A DNA stretch of 64,000 nt, taken from the NCBI RefSeq assembly GCF_014655715.1, contig NZ_BNBM01000011.1, forward strand, positions 1 to 64,000. Reading direction: 5' to 3'. How positions within the stretch are numbered: position 1 is the first letter of the stretch; each line of letters starts with the position of its first letter. The notes under the pieces are model-generated. The model ran no database searches. It was given only the letters and a program-made list of their open reading frames with translations, and was not told where the DNA came from. Made by a program: the position numbers and the translations under genes. The DNA comes from Streptomyces lanatus (GTDB taxonomy: Bacteria > Actinomycetota > Actinomycetes > Streptomycetales > Streptomycetaceae). Below, piece after piece: positions 23,249 through 35,066 of this stretch.

Positions 23249-25402
23249 TCAACCCGGCGGCAGCACACGCGCGATGAGCAGCGCCACGTCGTCGGAGTTG
23301 TCGGGCTGGTGAAGGGTGCGCAGGAGGAGGTCGCAGCACTCCTCCAGGGGGCGGTCGGGGTCGTCGAGGAGTTCGAGGAGCGCGTCGAGGCGTTCGTCGA
23401 GCGGGTGTTGGCGGGTCTCGACGAGCCCGTCGGTGTAGAAGACGAGCTGGTCACCGGGTTCGAGGTCGAGGGTCGTCGTCGAGAAGGCGACGCCGCCCAC
23501 GCCCAGGGGCGCTCCTGTGGGCAGTTCGAGGAGTTCCGGGCTGACGCCATGGCGGACGCGGACGGGCGGCAGATGGCCGGCGTTGGCGATCCGGACCTGC
23601 CGCAGCTTGGGGTCGTGCACGGCGTAGACGCAGGTGGCGATGGAGTGGTCGAGGCCCTCGGTGATCTTGTCGAGGTGTTCCAGGAGCCGCGTCGGTTCCA
23701 GGTCGAGGGAGGCCAGGGTGTGTGTCGCGGTGCGCAGTCGGCCCATCGTGGTGGCGGCGTCGATGCCGCTGCCCATGACGTCGCCGACGACGAGCGCGGT
23801 CTTGCCGTCCTCCAGCGGGATCACGTCGAACCAGTCGCCGCCGACCTCGGCGCTGGCGCCCGCCGGTTGGTAGCGGGAGGCGACCTCCAGGCCGCCGGTC
23901 ACCGCGGGATGGCTGGGCAGCAGGCTGCGCTGGAGGGTGAGGGCGGTGTCACGGGCGTTCTGGTACCAGCGGGCGTTGTCGATCTGCACGGCCGCCCGCG
24001 CGGCCAGCTCCCGGGCGAGCAGCAGGTCGTCGTCGCTGAACGGCAGCGGATTGCGGGTGCGCTTGAGGTCGAGGGCGCCGAGCACCTCGCCGCGCGCGAT
24101 CAGCGGCACCGCCAGATAGGAGTGCACGCCCGCGCGGCCCAGCTGCACGGCGGCCTCGGGGGAGCGGGCGATACGGGGCAGGTCCTTCTCCTCGACCCGG
24201 GCGACCAGGACGGGGCTGCCGGTGCGTACGCACTCGGTGACCAGGCGGTCCGGGCCGTAGCGGGCGACCTCGCCGGGCTGGTCGGCGGCGGCCAGCGCCA
24301 CCGTGACATGGTCGGCCTGGACGGCCAGGGAGCGCAGCACCGCGGGCTCGGCGGGGCCGAGGGTGCTGCGTCTGCCCTCCACCACCGCCTCCAGCAGGTC
24401 CACGGCCGCGATATCGGCGAGCTCCGGCACGGCGACGTCGGCCAGCTCGTGCGCCGTGATCTCCAGCTCCAGCGTGGTGCCGATCCGCGCGGAGGCGTCG
24501 GCGATGAGTGCCAGGCGGCGCCGTGCCGTCTCGGCCTCGATCGCGGCCCGGTGCTGATCGGTGATGTCCACGGCCATCCCGGCCACGCCCAGTACCGTCC
24601 CGGCCGTGTCCTCAAGGCGGTAGAGCGAGATGGACCAGAAGTGCTCCTGGTCCGGGTCGGCCGGCGTACGGCCCACGATGCGCTGGTTGACGATCGGCTC
24701 CCCCGTCCCCAGCACCGTGCGCAGGGCCGCCTCGATGCCGTCGGCGTCCATGCCCGGCAGCAGTTCGCGCGGGGTGTGGCCGATGTGGTCCTCGGCGGGG
24801 ATGCCGTTGAGCCGGGCCAGCGCCGGGTTGGCCGAGACATAGCGCAGCTCGGTGTCGAGGACGGCGAGGCCCACCGGGGCCTGCGCGATCGTACGCGTGG
24901 ACAGGGCGACGTCCCGCTCAAGGCGGCGGACCGTCGTCTGGTCGGCGCACAGGCCCAGCGCGTAGACATCGCCCTGGTCGTCGAGGAGGCGCATGTTGCG
25001 GAACTCCACCAGGCGCGTACTGCCGTCCTTGCGCCGGATGGGGAACGCGCCCGCCCAGCCCTCACCGGTCTCCATGACGTCGGAGAACAGCTTCACGACC
25101 AGGTCCAGATGCTGCTCGTGGACCATGATCCGGGCGGCGTACTCGCCCAGCGCCTCCTGCGCCGAATAGCCGAACAGTTCCTCGGCCTGGGGGCTCCACA
25201 GCACGATGCGCCCCTCGACGTCCAGCACGACCGAGGCCACGCCGAGCACATCGAGGAGCCCGCTCGGACCCACGGGCCCGCGCACCGGCTCGTCGCCCCC
25301 GGCGACGGGGGATTCGGCTGGAGACATGCCACGCACCGCCTTCGCCCTTCCTCGCGGCACGCCGTTCCCCCGTGCCGACTCCCCTTGTTCTACCGCGTTC
25401 AA
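23249..25402 (-). CDS. PAS-PAS-GAF-PP2C (SpoIIE) serine phosphatase
   Basis: This 717-residue soluble signalling phosphatase has PAS domain 1 at about 50-165 (ASVVLDVEGRIVLWSPQAEELFGYS), PAS 2 at about 168-290 (VGLAVLDTELRYVSANPAL), GAF at about 310-475 (ending in DLLLARELAARAAVQIDNAR), and a PP2C-SpoIIE domain at about 490-717. The metal-binding motifs are VGGDWFDVIPLEDG, VVGDVMGSGIDAA and FYTDGLVE. Such enzymes dephosphorylate STAS anti-anti-sigma factors in stress sigma (SigB/SigH-type) cascades; no sigma, STAS or RsbW gene is adjacent. TTG 25402 has GGGAG 5 nt upstream; ATG 25327 is a reasonable alternative start. Confidence 0.93.
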   Translation of the reverse strand: MNAVEQGESARGNGVPRGRAKAVRGMSPAESPVAGGDEPVRGPVGPSGLLDVLGVASVVLDVEGRIVLWSPQAEELFGYSAQEALGEYAARIMVHEQHLDLVVKLFSDVMETGEGWAGAFPIRRKDGSTRLVEFRNMRLLDDQGDVYALGLCADQTTVRRLERDVALSTRTIAQAPVGLAVLDTELRYVSANPALARLNGIPAEDHIGHTPRELLPGMDADGIEAALRTVLGTGEPIVNQRIVGRTPADPDQEHFWSISLYRLEDTAGTVLGVAGMAVDITDQHRAAIEAETARRRLALIADASARIGTTLELEITAHELADVAVPELADIAAVDLLEAVVEGRRSTLGPAEPAVLRSLAVQADHVTVALAAADQPGEVARYGPDRLVTECVRTGSPVLVARVEEKDLPRIARSPEAAVQLGRAGVHSYLAVPLIARGEVLGALDLKRTRNPLPFSDDDLLLARELAARAAVQIDNARWYQNARDTALTLQRSLLPSHPAVTGGLEVASRYQPAGASAEVGGDWFDVIPLEDGKTALVVGDVMGSGIDAATTMGRLRTATHTLASLDLEPTRLLEHLDKITEGLDHSIATCVYAVHDPKLRQVRIANAGHLPPVRVRHGVSPELLELPTGAPLGVGGVAFSTTTLDLEPGDQLVFYTDGLVETRQHPLDERLDALLELLDDPDRPLEECCDLLLRTLHQPDNSDDVALLIARVLPPG

Positions 25403-25595
25403 CCGTCTCCCGGCCCCCTCGGTCGTTCACCTCCACCATCCCTCAACACGACGGCGGGCGTCCGCCGAAGTCAGGACCGGGGCACGTGACTGTGGCCGAT
25501 CAGACAGCGGAGGTTCGTCTGCTTGGTCTGTACATGACCACCTGACCCCGCCAGACTGTGCGCCGACACGCCCCCACCCCCCGAGGAGCCCTCCC

Positions 25596-26468
25596 ATGGC
25601 CCTGCGCGCCCGGCAACGTTGTCATGCCGCTCTCACCGGCCTCGTCGCCCTCGCCTCCGCCGCCGTGCTGTCCACCGCGGCGCCCGCGCAGGCCGCCGAC
25701 ACCTGGACGGAGACGGGCTCCGACCGCGCCGACCCGCTGACCGAGAGCCAGGGTCTGACCTCCGTCGAGGTCCCGGCGAACAGCCCCAACCGCTACACCG
25801 GCATCGGCACCATCCCCGTCTCGGTCTCCAGCCGGGGCTGGAACCATGTGGGCGACCCCGACGCCTCGTACAACGGCTACTACATCGAGCCGTACCAGGC
25901 GGACTCCGGCACCGCGAAGATGTTCCGGGTGCAGGCACCGAACGGGACCTGGTCGGAATACGTGCACACGCTGGGCTCAGGCGAGGCTCTCAACAACTCC
26001 TTCGTAGCCATCGCCCCCGCCGGCCAGTGGATGGTCTCCGGCGAGTGGGGCACGATGACCCGTCTGCTGGTCCACCCGACTCCCGGCGTCAACCCGAGCA
26101 CCTCCCCCTCGGCGAACCTCCCCTGGACCTCCAGCATCCGGCTCGACCACGCCGTACGGGACGTACAGGGCTGCGACTTCCTCAGCGCGACGACGCTGCT
26201 CTGCTCCTCCGACGACCCTGCCGGCACCCTCTTCGGCATGACGAAGCCGCTGCTCCAGATCGACCTGTCCGCCGAGCCCGGCGCGACCGACGTGACCGGC
26301 CATGTCACAGCCCTGCGCCAGCTCCCGCTGCGCAGCGGCTGCTCCGGCGAGTTCGAGACGGAGGGGATCGACTACGACCGCCGTAGCGGCACGTTGCGCG
26401 TGATCGTGATCTCGCCCGGCTTCTGTGTGCTGACGGACAGCAAGACGTACAAGTTCACGCGGGGCTGA
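25596..26468 (+). CDS. Secreted hypothetical protein
   Basis: This 290-residue protein starts at ATG 25596 with GAGGAG 8 nt upstream. A Sec signal peptide (RARQRCHAALTGLVALASAAVLSTAAPAQAA) is cleaved near residue 34. The mature part is beta-rich, with SSRGWNHVGDPDASYNGYYIEPYQAD, MFRVQAPNGTWSEYVHTL and FVAIAPAGQWMVSGEWG, which suggests a beta-propeller-like or lipocalin-like secreted protein. A family cannot be named. Two or more cysteines in the second half (GCDFLSATTLLC, SGCSGEFE, GFCVL) could form disulfides. Confidence 0.8.
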   Translation: MALRARQRCHAALTGLVALASAAVLSTAAPAQAADTWTETGSDRADPLTESQGLTSVEVPANSPNRYTGIGTIPVSVSSRGWNHVGDPDASYNGYYIEPYQADSGTAKMFRVQAPNGTWSEYVHTLGSGEALNNSFVAIAPAGQWMVSGEWGTMTRLLVHPTPGVNPSTSPSANLPWTSSIRLDHAVRDVQGCDFLSATTLLCSSDDPAGTLFGMTKPLLQIDLSAEPGATDVTGHVTALRQLPLRSGCSGEFETEGIDYDRRSGTLRVIVISPGFCVLTDSKTYKFTRG

Positions 26469-26609
26469 GGGGGGGGCGGACCGAACGGCTCCGCCGGTAG
26501 TGCTCCGGCACGGGTGGTGCTTTTCTTGGGTTGGGGTCCGGTTCCGCGGGCTACTCGTGGTTCCGCGGTGCGGCCACTCGGCCACTCGGCCACGAGAGGA
26601 GCGATCACG

Positions 26610-26987
26610 ATGGATCGTGTACGACTGCACGAGGAGCCCGTGTCCGTCGAGATCAGCGGATGCAGCAAGGAAGACGCCCGGATCGTGTTCGACGCACTGT
26701 GCACGTGCTTCGAGTCCGACCGGAGCCCCGAAGACGTGCCGCAGCAGCTCCACGAGACCCGCCCGATGGTGTGGCTCGGCACGTTCGAGGTGACGGACGC
26801 GCATGAGTGCCCGGCACCCGCCCGGCTCTCGGCGTCCGTCGAAGCCGACGCACAGGGCGGCTACTGGGCCATCGAACGGCTCCGTACGACCCTGGACTCC
26901 CTGTTCACGGTCCACGACCTCACCTCGGCCTCGGGCGACCAGGAACGGGAACTGCACGTGGTGCTGGAGAGCCGACCTGGGCTCTGA
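26610..26987 (+). CDS. Hypothetical protein (125 aa)
   Basis: ATG 26610 is preceded by GAGAGGAG at 9 nt. The product starts MDRVRLHEEPVSVEISGCSKEDARIVFDALCTCFES and has an alternating alpha/beta pattern with no membrane segment. The central part, VWLGTFEVTDAHECPAP, and the end, HDLTSASGDQERELHVVLES, are typical of small Streptomyces-restricted proteins of unknown function. The signal for coding is the codon bias and the ribosome binding site; no function can be assigned. Confidence 0.6.
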   Translation: MDRVRLHEEPVSVEISGCSKEDARIVFDALCTCFESDRSPEDVPQQLHETRPMVWLGTFEVTDAHECPAPARLSASVEADAQGGYWAIERLRTTLDSLFTVHDLTSASGDQERELHVVLESRPGL

Positions 26988-27149
26988 CGGCCGAGTCGAT
27001 TCGGGCAAGGGCGGGGGGCTGGGTCGCTCGGTTGTGACGAGCCCAGCGGGGTGAGTACGGCGCGCGGATCGGCGGCGTGGACGGCGAGCGGGTCAGCGTG
27101 ACAGGCCTGCTCGTCCACGCCGTGCAGCCCGGGTACGGCTCCCTTCCGA

Positions 27150-29858
<2,709 letters not shown>

Positions 29859-29889
29859 GGGCACCCGAGCGCGTCCCTAGGATGAGCCC

Positions 29890-30423
29890 ATGTCCCTCCC
29901 CTACGCGATTCTCACCGCCCTGCTCGAAAAGCCGTCCTCGGGGCTGGAGCTGACCCGTCGCTTCGACAAGTCGATCGGCTACTTCTGGTCGGCGACGCAT
30001 CAGCAGATCTATCGCGAGCTGGGAAAACTGGAGGCCGAGGGGTTCATCCGGACGCTGCCGTCGCAGCAGCCGGCCCGTGGGCAGAAGAAGAGCTACGAGG
30101 TCCTGCCCGCGGGCCGCGCCGAACTGGCCCGCTGGACCGGCACGTCCCAGGACCCGAGGCCGCACCGCGACACGCTGCTACTGCGGATGCGCGCCGCGGC
30201 CGTCGTGGGGACCGAGGGCATCGAGGCGGATCTGCGCCGCCATCTCGACCTGCACCAGCGGCAGCTGGCCGAGTACGAGGAGATCGACAAGCGCGACTTT
30301 CCGCCCGGCAAGGACAGCTCACAGGACCGGCTGCGGCATCTGGTGCTGCGCGCGGGCATCGATCTGGAGACCTTCTGGATCCAGTGGCTCACGCACGCAC
30401 TGGAGGAGTTCGAAACGGTGTGA
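29890..30423 (+). CDS. PadR family transcriptional regulator
   Basis: This 177-residue PadR regulator starts at ATG 29890 (MSLPYAILTALLEKPSSGLELTRRFDKSIGYFWSATHQQIYREL). The wing reads GQKKSYEVLPAGRAEL, and the C-terminal dimerisation domain runs from about residue 95 to the end. It belongs to the same subtype as the PadR at 9710. It follows the fadH-like gene, whose promoter carries a palindrome of the right type, so it is likely a repressor of that operon. Confidence 0.92.
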   Translation: MSLPYAILTALLEKPSSGLELTRRFDKSIGYFWSATHQQIYRELGKLEAEGFIRTLPSQQPARGQKKSYEVLPAGRAELARWTGTSQDPRPHRDTLLLRMRAAAVVGTEGIEADLRRHLDLHQRQLAEYEEIDKRDFPPGKDSSQDRLRHLVLRAGIDLETFWIQWLTHALEEFETV

Positions 30424-30445
30424 GCCGACGGCCGCTCGGACGTCC

Positions 30446-30982
30446 TCAGAGCCGGTGCGGACTCGACTTGCGGCGCAGATACATGACCGTGCCCACGGCA
30501 GCCGTACCCACCAACACGCCGCCGCCCACCAGGGTCAGGGGGCCGAAGTCCGTCGAGGAACCTCCGACACCGCCCATGACACCGCGTGACGGCGAGGCCG
30601 TGGCGGAGATCGTACGGGTGGGGGTGGCGCCCGCCACGACCACGGACTGCGTGCCCGCCGTCGCGCCGTTGGAGCACACGACGATGACGGTATAGGTGCC
30701 GGGGCTCACGTTCGCCCAGGCGGCCGACTGCAGCTTTTCCGACCCCGACAGGGAGACCTGGCGGCCCTGGGCGAAGTTCGCCTGCCGGCTGTTGAGCAGC
30801 GAGGCGGTGCCCCAGCTGCCGTTGACGTTCGTGCAGGTGCTGGTCGTGACGGAGACCGTGGACCCGGTGGTGCTCACGGAGATCCCCGACACCGCGGCGG
30901 CCGGTCCGGCGGCCACGAAGAGGGGAAGTGAGGCGGCTGCCACGGTCAGGCCCGAGCGGAGGAAGAGCGATGAGTTGCGCAT
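30446..30982 (-). CDS. Secreted, C-terminally membrane-anchored protein
   Basis: This 178-residue protein starts at ATG 30982 (MRNSSLFLRSGLTVAAASLPLFVAAGPAAA), a Sec signal peptide. The mature region is Ser/Thr-rich and beta-like (SVSTTGSTVSVTTSTCTNVNG...ANVSPGTYTVIVVCSNG) with two cysteines ready for a disulfide. A C-terminal hydrophobic segment (TLVGGGVLVGTAAVGTVMYL) precedes a positively charged tail (RRKSS), so it is anchored in the membrane facing out. There is no LPXTG-type sortase signal. Such proteins are common surface proteins of streptomycetes with unknown role. Confidence 0.75.
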   Translation of the reverse strand: MRNSSLFLRSGLTVAAASLPLFVAAGPAAAVSGISVSTTGSTVSVTTSTCTNVNGSWGTASLLNSRQANFAQGRQVSLSGSEKLQSAAWANVSPGTYTVIVVCSNGATAGTQSVVVAGATPTRTISATASPSRGVMGGVGGSSTDFGPLTLVGGGVLVGTAAVGTVMYLRRKSSPHRL

Positions 30983-31190
30983 GTGGGTTCCCTCCGGCGG
31001 CACGGTCGGCGGTACGTCCGTTGCGCCGCCGAGGGTCGGGAACACCCGTGCTGCCTCAACGGCAGCCAACGCGCCCCAGGACCGGCCCGCATGCGGGCGT
31101 CCCCCGGACAGGTGATGTGCCGCCGCATCCGGGGGAAAACGGGCCGGCTCTCAGCCCCGTGCCCCGCCCTTCACTCCTGCGCTCCGGTCG

Positions 31191-32171
31191 TCACGCCCGA
31201 GGTCCCGTCGTCACCGTCCGCTCCGTCGAGAAGCCGCCCCAGGTGCCGTCCGGCAGCCGCCCTCGGATCCGCACCCGATGGCTCACTCCGCTCTCCGGGG
31301 TGAGATAGAAGCTGTACGTGGCCTTGTCCCTGGGTGCGCTCCCGCCGTACACCAGCGAGGTCGCCGCACGTCCGTCGAGCTGGATCTGATACTCCGTGAC
31401 GACCCCGTCGGCGCGCGGTGGCACCCAGCTCAGATCGAGGTAGTAAGCCCCGTCCGCGCGATGGGTCGTGACCTGGAAGCCGGTCGGAGCGGTGCCGCGG
31501 CCGTCATCGGTGCCCGGCGTGGTGATGCGTACGGCCGCCGTGGCCGGGGAGAGATTGTCGGCCGCGTCGCGGGCCCGGACGCTGAAGGAGTATCGGGTGC
31601 CGGGCCTGAGCCCGGTGACCACGGTCGCCGTCTGGTTCCCGCCCACACTGTGGATCTTCGTGTCGCCCTGATAGATGTCGTACGACACCACATCCCGGTC
31701 GTCCGTCGCACCCGACCACGACAGCTGAACCGCCCGGCTGCCCACTGCCCGTCCCGTGGCCTTCCCCGGCCGCGTCGGCGCCTTGTCGTCGGTTGCCACG
31801 GCCGACGGAGTGGTCGCCCGGACCACCTTGCTCGGCGGCCCGAGACGCCCGTCCGTGTCACGGGCCCGCACGGTGAACGCATAGGGGGTGGACGGCTTGA
31901 GCATGGTGACATCCACCATGTGCTCCGCCCCTGGCACTTCCTTGACCTTTGTGGGGCCGCGATACACCTCGTAGTGCCGGATGCCGCGATCCGCCGAGAC
32001 CGCGTTCCACATGACGTGCACGCTGGTCGCGCTGCCCGCGTCGGCGGTGACCCCCGTCGGCGCCCCGGGCAGCCGTCCGCCGCCGTCTCCGTCCGGCTCG
32101 CCCCACGCACAGGAGGAGAGCAGCGCGAGCGCCGTGCAGACGGCGGATACGAGTACGAGAACGCGACGCAC
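31191..32171 (-). CDS. Fibronectin type III lipoprotein
   Basis: This protein of 326 residues starts at GTG 32171 with GGGAGG 7 nt upstream, giving a lipobox near residue 24 (ALLSSC, Cys at the membrane). Three FN3 modules follow, each with the W...Y...V pattern: PGAPTGVTADAGSATSVHVMWNAV, TRPGKATGRAVGSRAVQLSWSG, and GFQVTTHRADGAYYLDLSWVPP. FN3 domains in streptomycete secreted proteins usually mediate binding or spacing in carbohydrate-active enzymes; here no catalytic domain is present, so a surface ligand-binding role is the simplest reading. ATG 32216 is an alternative start that adds 15 residues. Confidence 0.82.
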   Translation of the reverse strand: MRRVLVLVSAVCTALALLSSCAWGEPDGDGGGRLPGAPTGVTADAGSATSVHVMWNAVSADRGIRHYEVYRGPTKVKEVPGAEHMVDVTMLKPSTPYAFTVRARDTDGRLGPPSKVVRATTPSAVATDDKAPTRPGKATGRAVGSRAVQLSWSGATDDRDVVSYDIYQGDTKIHSVGGNQTATVVTGLRPGTRYSFSVRARDAADNLSPATAAVRITTPGTDDGRGTAPTGFQVTTHRADGAYYLDLSWVPPRADGVVTEYQIQLDGRAATSLVYGGSAPRDKATYSFYLTPESGVSHRVRIRGRLPDGTWGGFSTERTVTTGPRA

Positions 32172-32630
32172 GACTCTGCCTCCCGGGGGCGGCCTCGCGG
32201 CGATGGTACGGACCAATATGACTCGGCTGACGCGATCACATCAAGAGGGCGTCGGTCAGAGGGCGTCGGTCGGTGAACCCGCCGGTCCCCGGTGCAGCGC
32301 CGCCCGTTGGTGACCCGCCCCGGAGATTACGTATGCTGAAGCCCCTCGCGGCCGAACTCTCCATGGGGGATGGGGAGTTCATGCCGCCCGGCGCAGGCCG
32401 CTGTCGTCGCTGATCCGGCGCCGGACGCGGGTGGCCGGGGGCCGGAGCCCGTCGCGGGCCCGGGTCCCCGGTCCCTGGCGGACAGTTCGGGCGCCGATTT
32501 CGTGTCGCCGGGGTGTGCGGCGTACGGGCCCCGCGGTGGCAGCATGATCCGCACGCCAACAGATCGGGCCGAGTGTTCATCGGTGCCCCGCCGTGTGTCT
32601 GTCGGCGTCCCCGGCGGAGGGTTCCTCATC
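32172..32630. other. 459-bp divergent region between FN3 lipoprotein and chitosanase
   Basis: This region should hold both divergent promoters. The best match found is TTGGTG (32307) with TATGCT (32332-32337) at 19 nt, a weak sigma-70-type pair facing the chitosanase with a ~290-nt leader. An open frame from ATG 32370 runs in phase into the chitosanase, but it lacks signal-peptide features and is not preferred as its start. No RNA gene was recognised. Confidence 0.4.
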
Positions 32631-33326
32631 GTGCGTTTCCAGTCGCTGACGCTGGCCGCGGCAGGCGCCGCGCTGCTCGCCCCGACGCTGCCGCCCCCCG
32701 CTCCACCCACGGTCCAGGACTGGCCCGAGGTGCGCCGGGAGGACGATGTCGGCGCGGCCGACCTGCTGTCCAGGGTCCGCGACTGCACCCCCGTGTCGCA
32801 GGGCCGCTATCGCAGCGACGGCGGGCTGCCCGCGACGATCCCGGTGTGCGGGACCGGCGATGCCGTGTTCTGGAAGGCCGACATGGACATCGACTGCGAC
32901 GGACAGCCCACCGATCACTGCAACCGCGACACGGATCCGTACTTCTCCGAGACGACGGCCTTCCAACAGTCCGACGGCAGGCACCTGAGCGCCGAACACC
33001 TGCCGTACATCGTCGTGCCCACCCCCAGCGACATCTGGGACTACGCCGCCCACGGCATCCGTGGCGGCACGCTCGCGGCCGTCGTGTACCAGGACCGCGT
33101 GCGGTACGCCGTCGTCGGCGACGTCGGCCCGCAGGACATCATCGGCGAGGCCTCGTACGCCACCGCCGAGGCCCTCGGCATCCCGCCCGACCCCCGGACC
33201 GGCGGCACGGCCTCCGGCGTCACCTACATCGTCTTCAAGGACACACGGGTCACGCCGATCGAGGACACCGCGGCCGCGGTGACGGCCGGGGAGGAGGCGG
33301 CGAGGAAGTTCGTGAAGGGCGGCTGA
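32631..33326 (+). CDS. Glycoside hydrolase family 75 chitosanase
   Basis: This 231-residue secreted enzyme starts at GTG 32631 with GGAGG 10 nt upstream. A signal peptide (RFQSLTLAAAGAALLAPTLPP) is followed by the mature chitosanase: VFWKADMDIDCDGQPTDHCN carries the acidic DxDxDG catalytic core of GH75 endo-chitosanases, and VVYQDRVRYAVVGDVGPQDIIGEASYATAEALGI and SGVTYIVFKDT are the conserved family stretches. GH75 hydrolyses the beta-1,4 bond in chitosan. The gene stands alone, facing away from the FN3 lipoprotein. Confidence 0.9.
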   Translation: MRFQSLTLAAAGAALLAPTLPPPAPPTVQDWPEVRREDDVGAADLLSRVRDCTPVSQGRYRSDGGLPATIPVCGTGDAVFWKADMDIDCDGQPTDHCNRDTDPYFSETTAFQQSDGRHLSAEHLPYIVVPTPSDIWDYAAHGIRGGTLAAVVYQDRVRYAVVGDVGPQDIIGEASYATAEALGIPPDPRTGGTASGVTYIVFKDTRVTPIEDTAAAVTAGEEAARKFVKGG

Positions 33327-33400
33327 GAGCCTCAATTCGCGGACAGGGCGGGCGGGTAGACGCGTGTCCAGACGCATGTGTCCAGGCGTGTGTCCCGGCG

Positions 33401-34162
33401 TCAGACCGCCGCCCAGCCGTCGTCGACCGGCAGGATCGCGCCGTTGATGTTGCTCGCCGCGTCCGAGGCGAGGAACACGATCGCGGCGGCCTGCTCCTCC
33501 GGCTGTGCCACCCGGCCGAGGTTGACGAAGTGCGGGCCCAGCACCGCGGGCCCGTGCGCGTCCTGTGCGGCGTCCACCACGATCCCCGTCTGGGTGCCGC
33601 CGGGTGCTATCGCGTTCGCGCGGATGCCCTGCTTGCGGTACATCACCGCGAGGGACTTCGTCAGCCCCACCACGCCGTGCTTCGACGCCGTGTAGGCCGC
33701 ACCCGCCGCGCTGCCGCGCAGACCCGCCTCCGACGCCGTGTTCACGACGGCTCCTCCGCCTGCCTTCAGCATGTGCGGCAGCACCGCGCGCGTGAGCAGG
33801 AACGGGGCGGTCAGATTGACCCGGACGACCCGCTCCCACTCGGCGTCCGTGACGTCCGCCAGAGCCGACATACGGTCCATGATCCCGGCGTTGTTCACCA
33901 GGACGTCCACTCCGCCGAAGCGCTCGACGGCGGTCCCGACGACCTGGTCGACGACCGCCTGGTCACTCAGGTCGCCCACCACCGCGACAGCGGCGCCGCC
34001 CGCCTCCTCGATCTCCTCGACGACCTTCTTCGCGCCCTCGGCGTTGAGGTCCGCCACCACCACTCTGTCGCCCTGTGCCGCAAAGGCCAGGGCTGCCGCG
34101 CGCCCGATGCCCGAGCCCGCTCCGGTGACGATGACACTGCGTCCGTCCAGTCCGCCGGCCAT
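33401..34162 (-). CDS. Short-chain dehydrogenase/reductase (SDR)
   Basis: This 253-residue classical SDR starts at ATG 34162 with AGGAG 9 nt upstream. The cofactor motif is VTGAGSGIGRAAALAFA, the structural motif is NNAGI, and the catalytic Tyr/Lys is AYTASKHGV, with Ser in NTASEAG upstream. The acidic residue at the end of strand 2 (VVVADLN) favours NAD(H). The substrate is unknown. A TetR gene is divergent, with a clear inverted repeat in between, so it is probably induced through that repressor. Confidence 0.92.
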   Translation of the reverse strand: MAGGLDGRSVIVTGAGSGIGRAAALAFAAQGDRVVVADLNAEGAKKVVEEIEEAGGAAVAVVGDLSDQAVVDQVVGTAVERFGGVDVLVNNAGIMDRMSALADVTDAEWERVVRVNLTAPFLLTRAVLPHMLKAGGGAVVNTASEAGLRGSAAGAAYTASKHGVVGLTKSLAVMYRKQGIRANAIAPGGTQTGIVVDAAQDAHGPAVLGPHFVNLGRVAQPEEQAAAIVFLASDAASNINGAILPVDDGWAAV

Positions 34163-34227
34163 GTGGTTCTCCTATCCATGTGTGAGTGGGGCGGCGTGTC
34201 GAACGCGCCCGGGGAGCCTCACCCTAC

Positions 34228-34256
34228 GACTTAATGTCTCTGAGTGACATAAAGTC
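34228..34256. promoter_or_regulatory. TetR operator (11-7-11 inverted repeat)
   Basis: GACTTAATGTC (34228-34238) and GACATAAAGTC (34246-34256) are inverted copies matching at 10 of 11 positions, separated by 7 nt. It lies midway between the divergent SDR and TetR genes, 66 and 48 bp from their starts. Confidence 0.78.
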
Positions 34257-34303
34257 CTGGGAGAGAATTCCGGGAGAGTGATCACCACCGACCGGAGGGG
34301 CAC

Positions 34304-34954
34304 ATGACCGCAGCCCGTGGACGTACGAGCCGCCCTACGGGCCGACCGCCCCTGACCGAGGAACGCAAGGCCGAGATCCGGCTGGGGATCGCGCGGGCCG
34401 CGGTGGACCTGTTCGTCACGCAGGGCGTGGCGGCGACGACGGGCGAGCAGATCGGAGAGGCGGTCGGCGTCTCCGCGCGGACCGTCTGGCGCTACTTCCC
34501 GAGCAAGGAGAGCTGTGTACGGCCGCTGTTCTCGGCGGGAATCGATCTGATCGCCGACTTTCTGCGACGTTGGCGCCCCGAGCAGCCCCTTGAGGAGCTC
34601 TTCGACCAGGAGCTCGCGAACGACGAACTCGCTCTCGCCGGGCCAGACCGCGCGACCGTCGGCGCACTGGTACGGCTGACCCGCACCGAGCCCGGCCTGC
34701 GCGCGATCTGGCTCCAGACCTATGACGAGGCCGAACCGGCGTTCGCCCGCGTCCTCGCCGAACGCGCCGGCCTGCCCGCCGACGACCTGCGCCCGACGAT
34801 CCAGGCGGCGACCTTCAACGCGGCCCTGCGCGCGGCGGTCGAGCACTATGCGTGGCACACCGCCGACACCAGCCCCGACCGGGCGACGGCACAGGCGGAA
34901 CTGACGGCGACACTGCGTGTGGCGTTGGGAGTGGTGGCGGAGGGGGTTGTGTAG
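34304..34954 (+). CDS. TetR family transcriptional regulator
   Basis: This 216-residue regulator has the N-terminal TetR HTH (about residues 22-70): IGLARAAVDLFVTQGVAATTGEQIGEAVGVSARTVWRYFPSKESCV. The C-terminal ligand domain is all-alpha from residue 80. It starts at ATG 34304 with GGAGGGG 6 nt upstream. The divergent SDR is the obvious target, since a 29-bp inverted repeat sits between them. The inducing ligand is unknown. Confidence 0.93.
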   Translation: MTAARGRTSRPTGRPPLTEERKAEIRLGIARAAVDLFVTQGVAATTGEQIGEAVGVSARTVWRYFPSKESCVRPLFSAGIDLIADFLRRWRPEQPLEELFDQELANDELALAGPDRATVGALVRLTRTEPGLRAIWLQTYDEAEPAFARVLAERAGLPADDLRPTIQAATFNAALRAAVEHYAWHTADTSPDRATAQAELTATLRVALGVVAEGVV

Positions 34955-34974
34955 GGGCGGGCTGGGGAGGGGTG

Positions 34975-34998
34975 GGGCCCCCACGTGTGTGGGGGCCC
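34975..34998 (+). terminator. Strong GC hairpin terminator downstream of tetR
   Basis: GGGCCCCCAC (34975-34984), loop GTGT, GTGGGGGCCC (34989-34998) make a perfect 10-bp stem 20 bp after the tetR stop. There is no U-tract, as is common for actinobacterial terminators. It could also serve the convergent dhaM transcript. Confidence 0.65.
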
Positions 34999-35066
34999 TA
35001 TGTGCGGAGGCGCTATATGCGGGCCGAGGAGCCATGGCGAGGGCGACGACGCCTACCCCGGCACCC

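Noticed and set aside
32370-32630. Extended N-terminus of the chitosanase
   Set aside because: The extension is in frame but lacks export features; a signal peptide begins properly at GTG 32631 behind an SD sequence.
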